A stretch of 16,971 bases of DNA, taken from Nostoc sp. CHAB 5715 (GTDB lineage: Bacteria > Cyanobacteriota > Cyanobacteriia > Cyanobacteriales > Nostocaceae). Every line of letters starts with the position of its first letter. The stretch's first letter is position 1. The stretch spans positions 1-16,971 of the forward strand of contig NZ_JAIVFR010000022.1 in the NCBI RefSeq assembly GCF_020829685.1. The letters are read 5' to 3'. The notes beneath the pieces were generated by a model. It did no database searches and was not told where the DNA came from. It saw only the letters and a program-made list of their open reading frames with translations. This document shows, one piece after another, positions 14,620 to 16,971 of the stretch. The position numbers were made by a program, and so were the translations under genes.

Positions 14620-14774
14620 TCGCCAGAAACGGCGAATTATAATCCTCTAGAGCCTTATATCGTCATATATGGCGAGTCGTAGATCGGATGCAATGCTGGA
14701 CGGTACAAGACCATATGTCGTCACATTTGGCGATATGTGATTGACTTTCAAATTTAACTCGTCATATATGGCGA
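14620..14774 (+). promoter_or_regulatory. Four palindromic operators upstream of hipB
   Basis: Four copies of TCGYC-N6-GGCGA occur at 14620-14635 (spacer AGAAAC), 14660-14675 (ATATAT), 14718-14733 (ACATTT) and 14759-14774 (ATATAT). Centres are 40, 58 and 41 bp apart. Copy 3 ends 8 bp before a -35 TTGACT (14741-14746) and copy 4 covers the -10-like TATATG (14765-14770). E. coli HipB also uses four palindromic operators, with a different sequence. Occupancy would repress hipBA, and copies 1-2 could also affect the divergent integrase. Confidence 0.75.
14741..14770 (+). promoter_or_regulatory. Predicted hipBA promoter
   Basis: TTGACT (14741-14746) and TATATG (14765-14770) are 18 bp apart. A start about 6-7 nt downstream falls on or next to the ATG at 14776, implying a leaderless transcript if that codon is the true start. 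The -10 lies inside operator copy 4. Confidence 0.45.
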
Positions 14775-14775
14775 T

Positions 14776-15129
14776 ATGAAGATCGTCCAAACAATGCCTG
14801 AAACAGCCATGCTCGAAGAGATGGGCCGTCGTGCACAACAGCAACGTGTGGGGCAGAATCTTACCCAGACTCAGCTTGCTGGTGCAGCAGGGGTATCGGC
14901 GCGCACCATTGAACGGTTTGAAGCGGGAAGCCCGGTCCAGCTCGACAAGTTTGTCCGCATCATGCGGGCGCTACGTCTGTCAGATAATCTCGACCAGCTC
15001 ATACCTGAAAACGAAATTCGCCCGCTTCAATTGATCGGCGCGAAGACAAGCTATCGTCAACGTGCCTCAAGTCGGAGGTCAACGACAGACAGCTACCAAA
15101 GCGGATGGGCTTGGGGTGACAAGAAATGA
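14776..15129 (+). CDS. hipB: HipB-like antitoxin and repressor
   Basis: A 117-aa XRE-type protein. The HTH covers about 30-62 ('TQTQLAGAAGVSARTIERFE', with the family's 'AGSPVQLDKFVRIMRAL' after it). The C-terminal tail is basic and ends 'SGWAWGDKK', which resembles the 'WVWGDE' tail seen in HipB of this group and probably contacts HipA. It would neutralise HipA and repress the operon through the four palindromes upstream. ATG 14776 has no Shine-Dalgarno and nearly coincides with the predicted transcription start; ATG at 14794 or 14809 are alternatives that would still leave the HTH intact. Its stop overlaps the hipA start as ATGA. Confidence 0.85.
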   Translation: MKIVQTMPETAMLEEMGRRAQQQRVGQNLTQTQLAGAAGVSARTIERFEAGSPVQLDKFVRIMRALRLSDNLDQLIPENEIRPLQLIGAKTSYRQRASSRRSTTDSYQSGWAWGDKK

Positions 15130-16427
15130 CGACCGCTGAAGTATGGCTTTGGGGCCGCCGCATTGGGGCCGTGACTTTGCCTGCCGACGATCGATTTGCC
15201 ACGTTCGAATATGCACCCGATTTCGCCACAAGTGGCATTGAACTCTCGCCAATCACAATGCCACTCGGTCGGCAGCTTTATCGCTTCCCTTCACTTCCCA
15301 CTCCGTCATTTCATGGGCTACCCGGCTTGCTGGCGGACTCATTGCCAGACAAATATGGGAACGCCCTGATCGACGCATGGCTTGCCACGCAGGGCCGCCT
15401 ACCAAGCGATTTCAACGCGGTTGAGCGCCTATGCTATACGGGCGCACGCGGTATGGGTGCCTTGGAATTCCGCCCCGCAGAAGGGCCAAACTTCAGCGCC
15501 TCCGAAAAAATAGAAATCGATGAGCTGACAAAACTCGCCTCGGAAGTTTTGACCCACCGCGCGGAACTCAATGTCACCTTTGCTGGCAAAGACAAAGCCG
15601 AGGCACTTCGGGAAATTCTGCGCGTCGGCACATCTGCCGCTGGCGCACGCGCGAAAGCGATCATCGCATGGAATTCGGAAACGAATGAAGTGCGATCCGG
15701 ACAAGTGATTGCACCCGAAGGGTTCGAATATTGGCTCATCAAATTTGACGGGGTTTCGAACAACAAAGATCGGGAGCTGGTTGACCCTCAGGGGTTTGGT
15801 GCGATCGAATATGCCTATTCAAAAATGGCGTTGGCCGCTGGCATCACGATGACACCTTGCCGCTTGTTCGAAGAAGGCGGTCGGCGGCACTTCATGACGC
15901 AACGCTTTGATCGACTGCCCGACGGCGACAAGCTTCACATGCAATCCTTGGCTGCACTGGCGCATCTGGATTTCAACGACCCACGCGCCAATTCCTATGA
16001 GCAGGCGTTTGTGGCGATGCGCGCGCTTGCCCTGCCGCAATCTCAAATCGCGCAGCAATTCCGGCGTATGATCTTCAACATCGTTGGCCGCAATCAGGAT
16101 GACCACGTCAAGAACATCGCCTTCTTGATGGATCGCAATGGGAAATGGAACCTGTCACCCGCATTCGATATCGGCTATTCCTATAACCCCAGCGGGGACT
16201 GGACCTCACAGCATCAGATGTCCGCCAACTTCAAACGCGATGGCTTCACCCTCGATGACCTGATCGCGACGGGCCGCTCAGCCGACTTAAGCGCACGCGA
16301 GGTCAAAACCATTCTGGCGGAGGTCACCGAAACCATCTCTCGCTGGCGCGACTTTGCAAAGGACGCAGACGTCAAACCAGCCTTCATCGATGACGTTGCC
16401 GCGAACCTTCGCTTATCGATAAGCTAA
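15126..16427 (+). CDS. hipA: HipA-like serine/threonine kinase toxin
   Basis: A 433-aa HipA-fold kinase. E. coli HipA phosphorylates glutamyl-tRNA synthetase (GltX) and causes growth arrest and persistence; the target here is unknown. The N-terminal subdomain (about 1-110) ends in 'ERLCYTGARGMGALEF' as in HipA. 'VGTSAAGARAKA' (167-178) is the P-loop-like segment that carries an autophosphorylated serine in E. coli. 'YWLIKFDG' (202-209) supplies the ATP-contacting lysine K206. The catalytic loop is 'GRNQDDHVKN' (321-330, catalytic D325) and the metal-binding motif 'PAFDIGY' (D348). All key residues are present, so the kinase should be active. Starts on ATGA overlap with hipB. Confidence 0.92.
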   Translation: MTTAEVWLWGRRIGAVTLPADDRFATFEYAPDFATSGIELSPITMPLGRQLYRFPSLPTPSFHGLPGLLADSLPDKYGNALIDAWLATQGRLPSDFNAVERLCYTGARGMGALEFRPAEGPNFSASEKIEIDELTKLASEVLTHRAELNVTFAGKDKAEALREILRVGTSAAGARAKAIIAWNSETNEVRSGQVIAPEGFEYWLIKFDGVSNNKDRELVDPQGFGAIEYAYSKMALAAGITMTPCRLFEEGGRRHFMTQRFDRLPDGDKLHMQSLAALAHLDFNDPRANSYEQAFVAMRALALPQSQIAQQFRRMIFNIVGRNQDDHVKNIAFLMDRNGKWNLSPAFDIGYSYNPSGDWTSQHQMSANFKRDGFTLDDLIATGRSADLSAREVKTILAEVTETISRWRDFAKDADVKPAFIDDVAANLRLSIS

Positions 16428-16701
16428 CTGCTATTGCCAGAGCGCGCCCCGCTTTCGTATCAATCGCGACACCCACCGGACCGCCAGCGCAAACCCCCTG
16501 CCCCAATCTGGTCCGGTACCCAGCTTACCCAACATCACTGACCCGCAATTGCTGGGTACCAATGGGTAACAGACGACAACAATTGAGCAAAAGAGCCTGC
16601 AACGCTAAGGGTCGATCTGAGAACGAAAAGACCCGCTGAATAAACATCTTATACAACGTTATTTTACAATATAACTCTTTATTTTCAGATACTTAGACAC
16701 G
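16428..16701. other. Non-coding stretch between hipA and the tRNA remnant, with repeats
   Basis: No gene is seen. The first half is GC-rich and carries the nested TACCCA/TGGGTA repeats; the second half (16640-16700) is strongly AT-rich. GACCCGCTGA (16630-16639) is the reverse complement of TCAGCGGGTC (16709-16718) in the tRNA remnant. An AT-rich segment next to an attachment site is common for bending-protein (IHF-like) sites. Confidence 0.45.
16515..16569. repeat. Nested inverted repeats with four TACCCA/TGGGTA boxes
   Basis: GGTACCCAGC (16515-16524) and GCTGGGTACC (16551-16560) are perfect inverted copies, as are TTACCCA (16525-16531) and TGGGTAA (16563-16569). The result is two boxes on each strand about 25 bp apart. 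Candidates are integrase arm-type sites or a structure ending hipA transcription; no U tract follows the right arm. Confidence 0.5.
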
Positions 16702-16735
16702 CTCTTAATCAGCGGGTCCTAGGTTCGAGCCCTAG
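16702..16735 (+). other. 3' half of a tRNA-Lys(CTT) gene, probable att site of the island
   Basis: CTCTTAATCAGC (anticodon loop with CTT plus the 3' anticodon stem), GGGTC (variable loop), CTAGG-TTCGAGC-CCTAG (perfect T arm with invariant TTCGA) follow tRNA positions 32-65 without a gap. The bases upstream do not pair (no 5' anticodon stem, D arm or acceptor), and no CCA follows. Identity beginning in the anticodon loop is typical of a tRNA 3' end duplicated by P4-type integration, so this probably marks the right end of the island. The acceptor end is missing where the IS5-family element begins. Confidence 0.7.
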
Positions 16736-16971
16736 GGGCTGTTGAGATTCAGGATTCACATCGGGTTTGGTTTGTGATTCAAGCTCCGTGAAGGGAGTGT
16801 GGGATGACGCGCCTGTGCCTGACGGACCACCAATGGTCGCTAATTGAGCCCCACTGCCTTGGGAAGAAGAGCGATCCAGGGCGGAGTGGAACCGACAACC
16901 GGATGTTTGTTGAAGGGATCTTGTGGATCGCGCGGACGGGTAGTCCCTGGCGTGACCTTCCGCCAGAGTTT
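16736..16971 (+). mobile_element. IS5-family insertion sequence, left part (cut by the window edge)
   Basis: The transposase start at 16804 is preceded by about 65 bp of leader with a possible terminal repeat (GTTGAGATTCAGGATTCACA, around 16741-16760). Just before it, CTAG (16732-16735) fits the YTAR-like target of IS5-type elements, so the IS probably begins right after it, inside the tRNA remnant. The exact end cannot be fixed without the right terminal repeat. Confidence 0.6.
16804..16971 (+). CDS. IS5-family transposase, N-terminal part
   Basis: 56 codons are visible and the frame is open at the window edge. The sequence 'LTDHQWSLIEPHCLGKKSDP' followed by 'DNRMFVEGILWIARTGSPWR' and 'DLPPEF' is the N-terminal DUF4096 domain of IS5-family transposases (IS427-like group), in which the first reading frame is usually joined to the DDE domain by frameshifting. 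AAGGGAG is 6 nt before the ATG. Confidence 0.88.
   Translation, partial: MTRLCLTDHQWSLIEPHCLGKKSDPGRSGTDNRMFVEGILWIARTGSPWRDLPPEF

Noticed and set aside
1..16971. CRISPR array
   Set aside because: No regularly spaced series of identical repeats was seen; the repeats present are operator-like pairs or quartets with unequal spacing and no spacer pattern.

Overview
Accessory-genome window, most likely from an alphaproteobacterium of the Sphingomonadales type. That placement is inferred from the DUF5818-like small protein beside an XRE regulator, the IS5-family transposase and overall codon use; no chromosomal marker gene is present. Base composition is patchy, with the left third (AIPR and dnd genes) visibly more AT-rich than the right half, as expected for acquired DNA.

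Left region (1-8038): a complete DNA phosphorothioation locus on the minus strand, in the order dndB-dndC-dndD-dndE-dndA. The genes are packed with overlaps (ATGA junctions at C/D and E/A, a 1-base gap at B/C, and a GTG start of dndE inside the end of dndD with a strong ribosome binding site). A promoter with two direct repeats 20 bp apart precedes dndB. The genes would swap a non-bridging phosphate oxygen of DNA for sulfur: DndA mobilises cysteine sulfur, DndC is the ATP-pyrophosphatase/Fe-S protein, DndD the SMC-like ATPase, DndE the small DNA-binding partner, and DndB the DGQHR-type regulator. No DndF/G/H restriction genes are visible. Instead the cluster is flanked by the 3' part of an AIPR-family (abortive infection) gene that converges on dndA, and by a gene upstream of dndB that joins a three-helix membrane module to a SAM-dependent methyltransferase. 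These two flanking genes are the best candidates here for an undescribed Dnd partner.

Middle region (8115-10381): a DUF5818-like gene divergent from a small XRE regulator with paired repeats between them, about 360 bp without a convincing gene, a DUF1778/GNAT toxin-antitoxin pair with a palindrome in its promoter, and a small unknown gene whose Shine-Dalgarno lies in the loop of a perfect hairpin.

Right region (10340-16971): integrative-element functions on the minus strand (AlpA-like regulator, 54-aa unknown, prim-pol/helicase replication protein, unknown 200-aa protein, P4-type tyrosine integrase), then a divergent hipBA pair preceded by four copies of a palindromic operator. Beyond hipA there is a non-coding stretch with nested TACCCA/TGGGTA repeats, the 3' half of a tRNA-Lys(CTT) gene without its 5' half (a probable att scar marking the right end of the island), and immediately after it the start of an IS5-family element cut by the window edge. 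The whole window can be read as a defence-bearing genomic island integrated at a tRNA-Lys gene: its left end lies outside the window, and its right end is at about 16.7 kb.
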